A program made the translations under genes and the position numbers. From a gamma proteobacterium L18 (GTDB lineage Bacteria > Pseudomonadota > Gammaproteobacteria > Pseudomonadales > Pseudomonadaceae): a stretch of DNA of 63,344 nt. Positions 1 to 8,743 of the stretch are shown in pieces (position 1 is the stretch's first letter; every line of letters starts with the position of its first letter). The notes below the pieces were generated by a model. It searched no databases, had not been told where the DNA came from, and saw nothing but the letters and a program-made list of their open reading frames with translations. The DNA lies in the NCBI GenBank assembly GCA_000497835.1, contig KI547165.1, positions 1 through 63,344 on the forward strand, given 5' to 3'.

Positions 1-436
1 ACGGACGGCGTACGGAGCCGACTTTAGTCGCGATGCAGGCGACGCGGTTTCAACCCCTGTAGCAGCGGCCGCCAGGTCGCGTCACGGGCGACGCGCAGCT
101 TCAGGTGTACCCCGGACGCCGTCTTCGGCAGTTGCTACACCCCTCTGTGGGAGCGGGTTCTACCCGCGAAAAGGACACCGCGTAATACCTGGCACCCTGT
201 GGCGCCCTTTTCGCGGGTAGAACCCGCTCCCACAAAGACAGTTGCTGCTACAGGACCGCGTCGTCTGCATCGCGGCCAAGACCGGCTCCTGCCACGGACA
301 GCGTAGGAGCCGGCCTTGGCCGCGATGCAGACGACACGGTTCCAAGACAGCCGCGGCTCTCAAGGCCTATTGCATCTTGCTCATCAAAATAGTTAATGTT
401 GTTATCCACTATAACAACAACGGACCGCCCGCCATC
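1..436. repeat. Intergenic REP cluster upstream of the DUF3237 gene
   Basis: No gene is seen here. The stretch holds half of a GTAGGAGCC-type palindrome (1-50), a GTAGCAGC...GCTGCTAC-type unit (59-138), a long hairpin with 26-bp perfect arms (147-172 and 208-233) and a complete GTAGGAGCC REPIN (257-340). The 59-250 composite recurs almost unchanged at 10628-10826. The last 90 bases before the gene are AT-richer and probably carry its promoter. Confidence 0.8.
147..233. repeat. Long hairpin, perfect 26-bp arms
   Basis: The arms at 147-172 and 208-233 are exact reverse complements, built on GGGAGCGGGTTCTACCCGCG, and are separated by 35 nt. Each arm also contains its own small palindrome (GGGTTCTACCC), so the element is a palindrome of palindromes, the usual REPIN architecture. 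A near-identical copy lies at 10723-10809 and a single arm at about 35955-35980. Confidence 0.85.
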
Positions 437-976
437 ATGAACCTTCGCAAACAGCTCCCCCTCTTGGCACTCACCGCCAGCGCCTGTTTGACGCAAGCCG
501 CCACCTACGACCCGCCCCCCCTCAAGCTGGAGCCCCTGGCGCGTTTCAGCGTTGATCTGGTGGCCCCCATCTGGGAGTTGGGAGCCACCAGTGGCCAGGG
601 CAAGCGACGCATCATCCCCATCACCGGAGGGCACTTCGAAGGCCCGCGGCTCAAAGGCACCATTCTCGACAATGGCGCGGACTGGCAGGTGGTGACCCCT
701 GACGGCGTAGCGATCATCGACACCCGTTACCTGTTGCAGACCGACGATGGCGCATTGATCTATCTGCGCACCGAGGGTTACCGTTTCGGCCCTGCCGACG
801 TGATGAAGAAGGTCGCTGCGGGGGAGGACGTCGACCCTGCTTTGTACCAGTTCCGCATCACCCTGAAGTTCGAAACCGCCGCACCTCGCTACGCCTGGCT
901 CAACCACACGGTGGGGGTAGGCAGTGCCATGCGCCTTGGTAATGCGGTGGTCTATGACGCGTTTGAAGTGAAGTAG
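437..976 (+). CDS. Secreted DUF3237 family protein
   Basis: A 179-residue protein. Residues 1-21 form a signal peptide (MNLRKQLPLLALTASACLTQA), so export to the periplasm is likely. The mature part shows the DUF3237 pattern: an N-terminal L-EPLARFSVDL strand, GGHFEGPRLKGTILDNGADWQ near residue 60, then IDTRYLLQTDDGALIYLRTEGYR. DUF3237 is a small beta-barrel family without an agreed biochemical role. The ATG at 437 was chosen because the upstream frame reads through REP sequence. It is apparently monocistronic and convergent with the MFS gene at 990-2219. Family assignment is fairly sure; function is unknown. Confidence 0.82.
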   Translation: MNLRKQLPLLALTASACLTQAATYDPPPLKLEPLARFSVDLVAPIWELGATSGQGKRRIIPITGGHFEGPRLKGTILDNGADWQVVTPDGVAIIDTRYLLQTDDGALIYLRTEGYRFGPADVMKKVAAGEDVDPALYQFRITLKFETAAPRYAWLNHTVGVGSAMRLGNAVVYDAFEVK

Positions 977-989
977 GTCGTTATGCTTG

Positions 990-2219
990 TTAATTAGTGG
1001 GTTGGCCGGGCTCGCGGGCCTGAGGCGAGGTCGAGAGCGGCGCGCGCACTTTCGCAAACCACCAACTCGCAAACGCCCCAAGGATGATCGTGAGCACGGC
1101 CAACATCAGGATCACTGCCCGGGTGCCCAAAGGCGCCGCCAGCACCGCCACCAGTAACCCTGCCAGCGGTTGTGACAGGTTGTTCAGCAGCGTGATCACG
1201 CCGACGGTCTTGCCAAAGTCCTGCGCGGGTATCACCCGCTGGCGGATAGAGCGCATGTAGACGTTGAACATCTTGTCGAAACCGACGATCAGCACAAACC
1301 CCAGCACATAGCCGCCCACGCTCGGGCTCAATGCGCTGATCACGCCCCCGATGGCGATCATTGAATAGCTGAGCCCGCCGAGCAAACGCAGGGGCAGCAC
1401 AACCCGCGCCAGCACAAACAGGATCGCGATCGTCGCCACCGCGCCCGCCGCCTGCAACGCCGCATAGCTGTCCTGGCCCGCGCCGTACTGCCCGATCACC
1501 ATGGCCGCCGATGTCGCCAGGGTGACACCGACGATCAGGTTGACGCCTGCCGCCAGGGTGATGATCTTTTGCAGCTCTGCCAGGGTGCGGATATGACCCG
1601 AGGCAATTCGCAGCGGTTGTAGCCAGATGTCCTGATGCTGCTCGAACACCTGCAACGTGATACGGCTAAGACGCTGCCACGCCACCATGCACAGGTCTGC
1701 CAGCAGGAACAGCCCCGCGATCAGCAGCACCACCCAGTGCCAGGCCCACACCTGCAGCAGCAACGCCGCCAGTAGCGGCCCCAGCACCAGCCCGGTCTGG
1801 TCGGCGATTTGGGAATACGACAACGTCCTGGTGTAGCTGTAGTGCTGAAAAACCTGCGGCATCAGCACTTCGCGCGCCATGACACCTTGCGTGGTCAGCA
1901 CCCCGCACAGCGCCGACAGCGCCACCAACCAGGCGATGCCGCCCAGGCTTGCGTAGAGCACCATCGCCAGCACACACGATAAAGCCCGGACCAACTGACT
2001 GATGTGCAGCACCTTGATGGGCGGGTACTTGTCGCACAGGGCGCCGCACACCGGGAAGGCGAGGAATCGCGGCAGGGATTCTGCGAAAAAGGCGAGGCCG
2101 GCCCATGAGGCGCTTTGGGTGGTCTGGAAGACCACCAGCGGGACGATGAACAACAGGATCTGGTCGGCCAGCCTGGAGAGGAACAGCGAGGTGAAGAAGG
2201 CGAGGTAATCGTTGCGCAT
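990..2219 (-). CDS. MFS exporter, last gene of the EctC-like cluster
   Basis: A 409-residue major facilitator protein with about twelve hydrophobic segments in two blocks separated by a polar loop near residues 190-215. The N-terminal half resembles EntS-type (MFS_3) exporters: FLSRLADQILLFIVPLVVFQTTQ, then GALCDKYPPIKVL in the loop 2-3 motif A position. An AGGAG Shine-Dalgarno lies 6 nt before the ATG. The gene starts 48 nt after the cupin gene, same strand, so it is probably co-transcribed and exports the pathway product. Substrate cannot be read from the sequence. It could also be a general drug pump, but its place at the end of the cluster favours dedicated export. Confidence 0.82.
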   Translation of the reverse strand: MRNDYLAFFTSLFLSRLADQILLFIVPLVVFQTTQSASWAGLAFFAESLPRFLAFPVCGALCDKYPPIKVLHISQLVRALSCVLAMVLYASLGGIAWLVALSALCGVLTTQGVMAREVLMPQVFQHYSYTRTLSYSQIADQTGLVLGPLLAALLLQVWAWHWVVLLIAGLFLLADLCMVAWQRLSRITLQVFEQHQDIWLQPLRIASGHIRTLAELQKIITLAAGVNLIVGVTLATSAAMVIGQYGAGQDSYAALQAAGAVATIAILFVLARVVLPLRLLGGLSYSMIAIGGVISALSPSVGGYVLGFVLIVGFDKMFNVYMRSIRQRVIPAQDFGKTVGVITLLNNLSQPLAGLLVAVLAAPLGTRAVILMLAVLTIILGAFASWWFAKVRAPLSTSPQAREPGQPTN

Positions 2220-2267
2220 GGAGGGCTCCTAAGGGTAACTGACATGGCCTGGCTTTCAGAAGGAACA

Positions 2268-2654
2268 TCAGTATGCGGATCCCAAACCGTCATCGAGGTT
2301 ATGTCGCTCTTCACCACGCAGCGGCGGGTTAAATACGCTGATAAGAATCAGGTCCTGTTCTTTGCCTCCGCGCAAAAAATGCCGATCATGCTGATCGAGC
2401 ACGTACATATCCCCAGGTCGGATTGAGAATACATTGCCCTGCATGTCTTCGATTTCACCTTCCCCTGCGATGCAATAGCACGCCTCCAGATGATTGCGAT
2501 ATTGCAAGAGCGACTCCGTGCCCGCGCGGACGATGGTGTGGCAAATCGTAAAACCCATGGCATCGCGTTCAGTTAGTAGACGGTGGCTCGTCCCAGCACC
2601 CCATTCAACGAAGTACGGGGTTTTCTCAACATCGGATTTATTGCGAACGAACAT
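2268..2654 (-). CDS. Ectoine-synthase (EctC)-like cupin
   Basis: 128 residues, the normal length of EctC. It matches the EctC pattern throughout: MFVRN at the start, [29 protein letters not shown] (residues 32-60), [20 protein letters not shown] (72-91) and [10 protein letters not shown] near the C-terminus. EctC cyclises N-gamma-acetyl-diaminobutyrate to ectoine with loss of water and binds iron in the cupin barrel. Here ectA and ectB are absent and the neighbours are a ligase, methyltransferase and flavin monooxygenase, so I infer a cyclisation or dehydration step on another substrate. The internal ATG at 2654 has an AAAGAG site; the longer frame would overlap the upstream gene. Solitary EctC proteins are known in other bacteria. 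Confidence 0.85.
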   Translation of the reverse strand: MFVRNKSDVEKTPYFVEWGAGTSHRLLTERDAMGFTICHTIVRAGTESLLQYRNHLEACYCIAGEGEIEDMQGNVFSIRPGDMYVLDQHDRHFLRGGKEQDLILISVFNPPLRGEERHNLDDGLGSAY

Positions 2655-2688
2655 GTGGAATCTCTTTATGATGGCCAACTGAAAACAC

Positions 2689-3870
2689 TTATTTCTCTCC
2701 AGCACTACCGGTGGCAGCCTGGAGAAGGGCATCGCCGCATGCCTGCATCGTTTCATTCCAGGCGACATCACGGTGTGCGGCCATAGCCTGGATATCACGC
2801 CAGTGGCGTTGAAGGCGGTTGTTTGCTGTCAAAGACGAAGCGCCGAGCCTTTCCACTAGGCGGCGCACAGCATGCACACACTGTTGTGCCAGATAGGCAC
2901 GATCGCGCATGAGCTGGAGTAGCTGTTGCTTGTCCAGGGGGCGGTGATTGATCCCCGCCTCGTGCAGCCGGGTTATCAGCGAGTCATACAGGAGCTCTAC
3001 TCCAAAAAGCTGGGCAGCCGAGTGGGCAGCCTGTTCGGCGATCCGCGGATCAATGGCCGTTGATGAAACGTCGGCAGTGGTTGTGAATACCGCAAGGGCA
3101 CCCTCGGCACAGCCCAGTAGCGGGCCGATGATGGAAGTAGTGAGGTAGGGCACGATAGGCAATCGGTCGATGTAGTCGCCGGTCAGCGCAAGCGGGTTGT
3201 GCGCAAAGACCTCATGCAGTGCGATGACTCGATCGAAAGGAACCAGCAATCGACGAGTCTCCACATCGTGAGAGCCCGTTGCGGCCATGCCAAAGCTATC
3301 CCAGCTATCAAGCCTTTCAACTTCGTTCGCCGCGATCAACACGAGAAGACGTGGGTTTTGAGCCGCTTTCGGGTAGGTAGGGCAACGAGCGTTGAGCATC
3401 AGCCAGGTAGCGTCCTGGATGCCTGAACTGAAGCGCCATCGCCCGTCGACTCGTATACCCTCAGGCTCAAAGGACAGCATGCTATTGGCGCTGGTTGAAG
3501 CTGAGGCGAAGAGCTGTTGTGGCCCCGTCTCGTAAAGCTGGTTTACGCAGGTAGGGGGGAGTCTTCGAGCAATTGCACCGTGACCGCCCACTAACGCCAC
3601 CATCCAGCCGGTCGAGGGGCATGCCCGAGCCGCGATTCGGGCGCTTTCTACAAGTGTCGGCCAATGGCTCGTGCTGGTAACCGGCGCGCGGGGCGAGACC
3701 AAATCCAGTAATCCGTCCGCGAACAACTCGTCGAATGTCTCGCGGCTCAATCTTCGACTTCTCTCTGCCTCGGCGGCCCGATTACGCCATAACGGGAGAT
3801 GCAGGGCGGCCCGCTGAGAGCGCCAGGATAATGCAGGGTGTTGAGATACTGGCTCTGCAGGACTAATCAT
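2689..3870 (-). CDS. Acyl-CoA-dehydrogenase-fold flavin monooxygenase
   Basis: 393 residues with the acyl-CoA dehydrogenase fold as found in two-component flavin monooxygenases (HpaB/HsaA/DszC type). Seen: helical N-terminus ([15 protein letters not shown]), a middle beta domain with [24 protein letters not shown] (about 130-155) and [16 protein letters not shown] (about 190-205), and a helical C-terminal bundle ending [20 protein letters not shown]. Enzymes of this group hydroxylate C, N or S atoms using FMNH2 or FADH2 from a separate reductase; none is encoded next door. ATG 3870 has GGAG 7 nt upstream and overlaps the methyltransferase gene by 8 nt, so translation is probably coupled. The substrate is unknown; a true acyl-CoA dehydrogenase is less likely because of the WRFSSG signature. 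Confidence 0.72.
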   Translation of the reverse strand: MISPAEPVSQHPALSWRSQRAALHLPLWRNRAAEAERSRRLSRETFDELFADGLLDLVSPRAPVTSTSHWPTLVESARIAARACPSTGWMVALVGGHGAIARRLPPTCVNQLYETGPQQLFASASTSANSMLSFEPEGIRVDGRWRFSSGIQDATWLMLNARCPTYPKAAQNPRLLVLIAANEVERLDSWDSFGMAATGSHDVETRRLLVPFDRVIALHEVFAHNPLALTGDYIDRLPIVPYLTTSIIGPLLGCAEGALAVFTTTADVSSTAIDPRIAEQAAHSAAQLFGVELLYDSLITRLHEAGINHRPLDKQQLLQLMRDRAYLAQQCVHAVRRLVERLGASSLTANNRLQRHWRDIQAMAAHRDVAWNETMQACGDALLQAATGSAGEK

Positions 3871-4891
3871 CGGCAAGCTCCGAATGACCTTTTAACAATG
3901 TCGTCATATCGCCAAGACGCGCGCCTTCAAAGCAAAACTGCGCTGGTTGAACTACCGGGCCCAGTAGGGCTAAAAACTCTTCAATCTGGTTGAGGTCATC
4001 CGAGGCGACGAATTCGCAAAAATTACTGCTGCTCCAGAGGAGGTGCACGTACTTGAAATGAGACGATAGGGCGTCCACTAGTTCCTCCAGTGTGACCTGA
4101 CCGGTTTTCATTTGCTCAAGCATTTGTTCGCGCTTCCAGCGAATATCCTCTGCGCTGAAGTAGCGGGGTTTATACACTTCGTCCTTGATTTTTTCGCGCC
4201 GCCGATACTCTTCCGGGTCGCTGTGGTTGAGCTTCTCAAGGAAAAAAACTAACCCGCCAGGCTTTAGAAATTGTTTGATGTGGGCGATTTGGCTGTCGCG
4301 ATCACGGCTGTAAAACTGGAAGGCAGCCATCTCATAAATAAAATCGAAGCCGTCGGTAAAGAGTTCATATTTTGGCGTTTTCAGCAGTGAGGGAGTCACC
4401 TTGAACACCGATTCTGGGAAGAATAGGGACAGCGCCGCATTGGCATGGCGCTCGAAGGCAATCTGATTTGCTTCGTTCGGCGATGACGTCAAGCTACGGA
4501 TCAGGCCATTTGAATGGCCGGCAAGTGCGCGGCCGTTACTTCCATCAAATGCATCGACTTCAAACAAGCTGAAAGACTTCCTTGCATCTTTGCTGACCTG
4601 AACCAGCCGGGTAAGAGCGACACCAACTCTGGAAAGTTCTTCAAGGACGTAAGGCACGCTAGCCAGGAAGTGCGAGAACAATGGGCCAGCACCTGCGATC
4701 AATCGATCATGGTATTCGAGGACTTGAGGGTCTTGGATTTTGGACCGTAAATGAGTTTCCAGGGACTGCGCGGGCACTTGGCTGGCACCCGTCGCCAGAC
4801 TGTGGAAGTGGGCAGAAAGTTTCAGCATCGCAGTCTGTTGCAATGCGTGGTCCAAGCCAATTTCATCGATTGGCTGAGGCAACATCTTCAT
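3863..4891 (-). CDS. Putative SAM-dependent class I methyltransferase
   Basis: 342 residues from ATG 4891, which has a clear AGGAG 8 nt upstream; the frame open further upstream lies inside the ligase gene. The middle carries a recognisable but divergent class I methyltransferase core: FSLFEVDAFDGSNGRALAGH in the motif I position (usual form is E-x-G-x-G-x-G), then FTDGFDFIYEMAAFQFYS and IKQFLKPGGLVFFLEKLNHS as the motif IV to VI region. The acidic motif I with few glycines is unusual, so SAM binding is not assured. It starts 16 nt after the ligase stop and overlaps the monooxygenase start by 8 nt. Probably it methylates a pathway intermediate. Confidence 0.65.
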   Translation of the reverse strand: MKMLPQPIDEIGLDHALQQTAMLKLSAHFHSLATGASQVPAQSLETHLRSKIQDPQVLEYHDRLIAGAGPLFSHFLASVPYVLEELSRVGVALTRLVQVSKDARKSFSLFEVDAFDGSNGRALAGHSNGLIRSLTSSPNEANQIAFERHANAALSLFFPESVFKVTPSLLKTPKYELFTDGFDFIYEMAAFQFYSRDRDSQIAHIKQFLKPGGLVFFLEKLNHSDPEEYRRREKIKDEVYKPRYFSAEDIRWKREQMLEQMKTGQVTLEELVDALSSHFKYVHLLWSSSNFCEFVASDDLNQIEEFLALLGPVVQPAQFCFEGARLGDMTTLLKGHSELADD

Positions 4892-4907
4892 GGCAAATCT
4901 CCTACTA

Positions 4908-6446
4908 TCAGATCGGTCCTTTGGCAGCAAATTTTCCCGAATCGGTCTTTGGAAGTGCCTCGAGAAATACGTACTGGGTTGGGACCATGTGCCAATCCAG
5001 ATGCTGCTTGCAGTAGTCGGCAAGCACATGTTTGCTGGTTTGAGAGTGATTAAGGTCAAGGACAATGAATGCCCGTGGCACGTAACCGGCCGATTCGTCA
5101 GCGACCGGCACCACCAGCACCTCGGCAACCGCTGGGTGCAACCCCAGGCATCGCTCAATCTCCCGTGGATTTACGCTCCAGATGTCGCGCGCGAATACAT
5201 TGTCCTTGCGGGCGACGAAGTACAGATAGCCTTCACCATCCTTCTTGAAAAGATCTCCGGTACGATATAGCTGTGAATGACCGAAGGCATTTTTAACGAA
5301 GGCGTTTGCGTTTGCTTGAGGCATGTTCCAGTATTCTAGCATCAGGCAGTCACTGGTCAGTAGAAGCTCGCCAACCTGCCCAGGCTCGCCGATAACTTGG
5401 TCATTCTCGTCTACCAAATACCAGCTGACACCGGGCAAAGGTTTTCCGACTGACGTGGGGCGCAGGTCGATTTCTTCAGGGGGCAAATAGCTCACCCGCT
5501 TGCATTCAGTGAGTCCGTAGTTGGAGAAAATGCGTACCTATGGCAATGTTTCGCGGATCCGTTGGATGTGCCGGGTATGTAGGGGCTGTCCGCTACTGGA
5601 TATATAGCGTAAGTTCGGTATTCGCGCCTGCCACTCCGGTCCGGTATTGGCGAGTAGGGAGAATACTGGAGGAAATACGTGCATTGCGGTAACTGCTTCA
5701 CGTTCGACTACAGTGAGTACATCCTCTGCGCTGAGTCCCATCCGACTCTCCACGACACTAGTTGCGCCAGAGAATAGTGGCATCAGCACGTTATAAACGC
5801 CGTAGTCCGACCCCAATGTCGAATAACTTAAGACCCGGTCCTCAGGCGTGATCTGGAGATATGCAGTGACACGGTTGCAGGCTGCCAACATGATTCGGTG
5901 GTTAACTAGCACACCTTTAGGCTCGAAAGTCGACCCTGAGGTGTAAAATATCGATGTTGGCCGCTCAAGGTCGTCAGGGGGTAGTAAACTACCATATTCC
6001 GTTTTGGGAAGATGGGTCGCAATCGCCTCAGACAGCTGAATAACACCAGACATCGCTACTGCTCGGGATGTGGTGGTGAGCAAAACGGATTCTAAACCAG
6101 CTTCGTTGATTAAATCAGGTAGATCATTAGTGTAGTCGGTGATCAATACCCGAGCGCCAGAGTGCTTGATCTGGTGAATCAGCTTGGTACGACCAAGCGT
6201 GTGGTGAGTTGCAGCGGTGGTCGCTCCTATTTGCAGCACGGCGAGATAGCCGGCGATCAGATCAATGGAAATTGGTGCGTACATCGCTACTCGGTCGCCT
6301 GAAGCGATGCCGAGCTTTTGCAGAACTGACACTATCTCGGCTATCCGTTTTTTCAGGGCCTGGTACGAAGTAGCCTCACCATCAAGAATGACGGCCGGCT
6401 TGGAAGGGAGTCTTCTGGCATTATCTAATATGAGCTGATGAATCAT
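4908..6446 (-). pseudogene. AMP-dependent ligase / adenylation enzyme with in-frame amber codon
   Basis: One continuous frame of about 512 codons is interrupted by a single TAG at 5538-5540. Upstream part: FYTSGSTFEPKGVLV (A3 P-loop) and the N-terminal nucleotide-binding lobes. Directly after the stop, in the same frame, the reading continues VRIFSNYGLTECKRVSYLP, which is the A5 motif, followed by LYRTGDLFKKDGEGYLYF (A7), the hinge region and the C-terminal LPKTDSGK (A10, catalytic lysine). Apart from the amber codon the protein looks complete, so the lesion is recent, is read through, or is a sequence error. It would activate a carboxylic or amino acid as acyl-AMP; no carrier domain is visible. 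ATG 6446 was chosen; TTG 6458 is possible. It is the first gene of the cluster. Confidence 0.8.
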
Positions 6447-7277
6447 AAGTGCGGTCAATGTCCTTTTGAACTGTGCTTTTGGGGCTGTTGCGACTTCCGC
6501 ATTCAGCGGGAAACAGAGAGTTAGGGTGTTTGTTTAAATGGGTGCAGCTACTGGAATGATTGATTTCTTCGGAAGACGTGATCTTGAGTTTGTTGGTGTC
6601 TTCGTTGCTGAAGGTTTTTGGGGGTGCCTGAAGATGTTTTCATCTGTCTTATTCATGTGTCAAGTTTCCCGGCAAGCAGTTTTGTCACCGCTAAGTGACA
6701 GTCTTTACTCATTATCGATGTTGTCGAGTTGTCTTGTGTGTGTCCAAAACTCAGGCGGCGCAAGGCCTGCAGGCTAGTCAGCAGATCGGGAGTATGTACG
6801 GGAATGGACAGATTTCTATAATAAAAAGGAACAGATTTAGCTTCAGGTCGTCAGTGGCGAAATGCTAATATATTGATGAGTTGTTGGTGGCTGTTTTATG
6901 AATGACGTGAGTTAAGCGCGCCGTTTGGTGCTCCACGTTCGAGGCCGGACTCGACAACGCTCACGTCGAACGCAAAACGAAAAAGGGCGGGAGCGGATAC
7001 GTTATGCCCGCATGAGTATTCCAGGCCCGAAACAAACTTAGGGTGGGGAGCTCGGGATATCCACTGGTCTTGTGGCCCAAAGGGCGGCACCATCTTCGTT
7101 GCGGCAATCGAAGATGGAGGGAACTGAGCAAGTGCAGTTTGGGGTGTGCAGGTTCGCCTATCCCTGTCTTTTTTGGCTCAGCTTTTAATACGACTAGCGA
7201 TGCATTGCCGCGCCCCGCTAAATCTCTGGCGGGGGCCTCTTGTAGCCACAAAAGCTGCGACTACCGAGTGCTCACTT
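6447..7277. promoter_or_regulatory. Lower-GC region upstream of the biosynthetic cluster with an 18-bp palindrome
   Basis: About 830 bases without a convincing gene; short open frames here have no family signature. It should contain the promoter of the cluster transcribed leftwards from 6446. The clearest structure is TGTCACCGCTAAGTGACA at 6683-6700, with perfect 6-bp arms and a 6-nt centre, which could be a repressor or activator operator. Base composition changes near 6950, and the rightmost 300 bases could be decayed coding sequence. Confidence 0.4.
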
Positions 7278-8504
7278 TCAGCCAGGCTGACCCACCAGGC
7301 TATTGCTGACATTACGCCCCAGCACCAGCACGGTCACAAAACCACAACCCACCAGCGCGGTAGCCAGGCTCAACAGCGCCGAGGTGCCCAGCTGGTCGAC
7401 GATCTGTCCGCCGAAGAACGATCCCAACGCAATGATCACCTGGAACATGGCCACGAACAGCGGCATGCCGCGCTCGACATCCTTGGGCGCTACCACGAAC
7501 ATCCAGATGCTGGCACAGGCCGGGAACGCGCCGAAGGCGAAGCCCCACAGCCCGATCAACATCGCCGCGCCGGTCATGCCGGTGGCGAAGTGGGGGAACA
7601 GGGCGGTGCTGACGGCGATCATCAGCGCGACCAGCAGCAGGGTGTGGCGCACGCTGCGGTTGGCGGCGAAGCCGGCGAACACGTTGCCCACCACACCGGC
7701 CGCGCCGTAAAGCAGCAGCAACGAGCCAATGGTGGGACCGTCGAAGCCGGCGCTTTGCTTGAAGAACGGTGCGACGTAGGTGTAGGCGGCAAAGTGCGCC
7801 AGGCCAATCAGCAGCACCGCGATCAAGCCGATGCGGGCTTGCGGGTTGATGAACAGGGCCGGCAGGTCACTGACGCGAATGGCTTTCTCGGGGGTCAGGC
7901 GTGGCAGCAAAAACACCTGCGCCAGCAGCACGGGCACGCCCACCAGGGCGGTGATCAGGAAGGTCATGCGCCAGCCCATCAGGCCGCTGAGCCAGGTGCC
8001 CACGGGCACGCCCAGCACCGTGGCCAGGGTGACGCCCACCATGATGATCGAGGTGGCCTGCGCCACGCCCACGCCCTTGGGCGCCAGGCGCCCGCTGAGG
8101 GCAATGGCCGTGGCCCAGAAACCGCCAATACTGATGCCCAGCAGCACGCGCCCGAACAGCAGCAGGTTGAAGTCGCTGGCATAGGCCACCACACCGTTGG
8201 CGATGATCATGATCAGCGTCAGGCCGATCAGCAGGTAGCGACGGTCCATGGCGCCGATGCCCACCGACAGCAACGGGGCGGCGAGGGCGGCCATGATGCC
8301 GGGCAGGGTCACCATCAGCCCGGCGTGGCCGGCGCTGATGCCCAGGTCGCTGGCGACATCGTTGAGTACGCCCACGGGCAGGAATTCACTGGTCACCAGG
8401 GCGAAAGCGCCCACGGCGACCGAGAGTATCGCCAGCCACTGTTGGCTGACGCTCTGTTGGTCATGTTCGGGTAGGCCATGAGGGGCCTGGCTGGTGCTTG
8501 GCAT
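7278..8504 (-). CDS. MFS efflux transporter, AraJ/NepI type
   Basis: 408 residues. After a polar 20-residue N-terminus the first helix reads LAILSVAVGAFALVTSEFLP, the hallmark of the DHA1 AraJ/NepI/YdhP group, followed by GLMVTLPGIMAALAAPLLSV and motif A-like GIGAMDRRYLL. Twelve membrane helices are expected. Family members export sugars, purine nucleosides or drugs by proton antiport; the substrate cannot be assigned. The ATG at 8504 is the first in frame. The gene diverges from the AraC regulator at 8744 over 239 bases, so that regulator is a good candidate for controlling it. Confidence 0.85.
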   Translation of the reverse strand: MPSTSQAPHGLPEHDQQSVSQQWLAILSVAVGAFALVTSEFLPVGVLNDVASDLGISAGHAGLMVTLPGIMAALAAPLLSVGIGAMDRRYLLIGLTLIMIIANGVVAYASDFNLLLFGRVLLGISIGGFWATAIALSGRLAPKGVGVAQATSIIMVGVTLATVLGVPVGTWLSGLMGWRMTFLITALVGVPVLLAQVFLLPRLTPEKAIRVSDLPALFINPQARIGLIAVLLIGLAHFAAYTYVAPFFKQSAGFDGPTIGSLLLLYGAAGVVGNVFAGFAANRSVRHTLLLVALMIAVSTALFPHFATGMTGAAMLIGLWGFAFGAFPACASIWMFVVAPKDVERGMPLFVAMFQVIIALGSFFGGQIVDQLGTSALLSLATALVGCGFVTVLVLGRNVSNSLVGQPG

Positions 8505-8743
8505 CGTGCTGGGTTCCAGAGGGGATGTCGCCTGTAGCAGGCGAGGGGAGGGGGAAATTGGAGGGGATTATAGGGGCCGCTGTCGGCAAACCGACAGGCG
8601 GCCCGTTTGATAGTCATCATTAACGCGGTCGATAAAACGCTGGCTGGCGAACGCGCATGACGCGTAACTGAGCGTCGAGTGGTACGCTGTGGCCCCTGCA
8701 AACGCCCACTCACCAATCACCAGACGGGCCAAAGGGTGCGCCA

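Noticed and set aside
2268..2654. Part of an ectoine biosynthesis operon
   Set aside because: No ectA, ectB or ask genes are beside it, and the neighbours do not belong to ectoine synthesis.
5538..5540. Recoded amber (pyrrolysine or programmed readthrough)
   Set aside because: No pyrrolysine genes or stem-loop downstream are visible, and the position would normally hold an ordinary residue before A5. A point mutation is simpler.
7146..8474. 442-codon plus frame over the AraJ-type transporter
   Set aside because: Antisense to a clear twelve-helix MFS gene, and itself an unlikely His/Gln-rich sequence.
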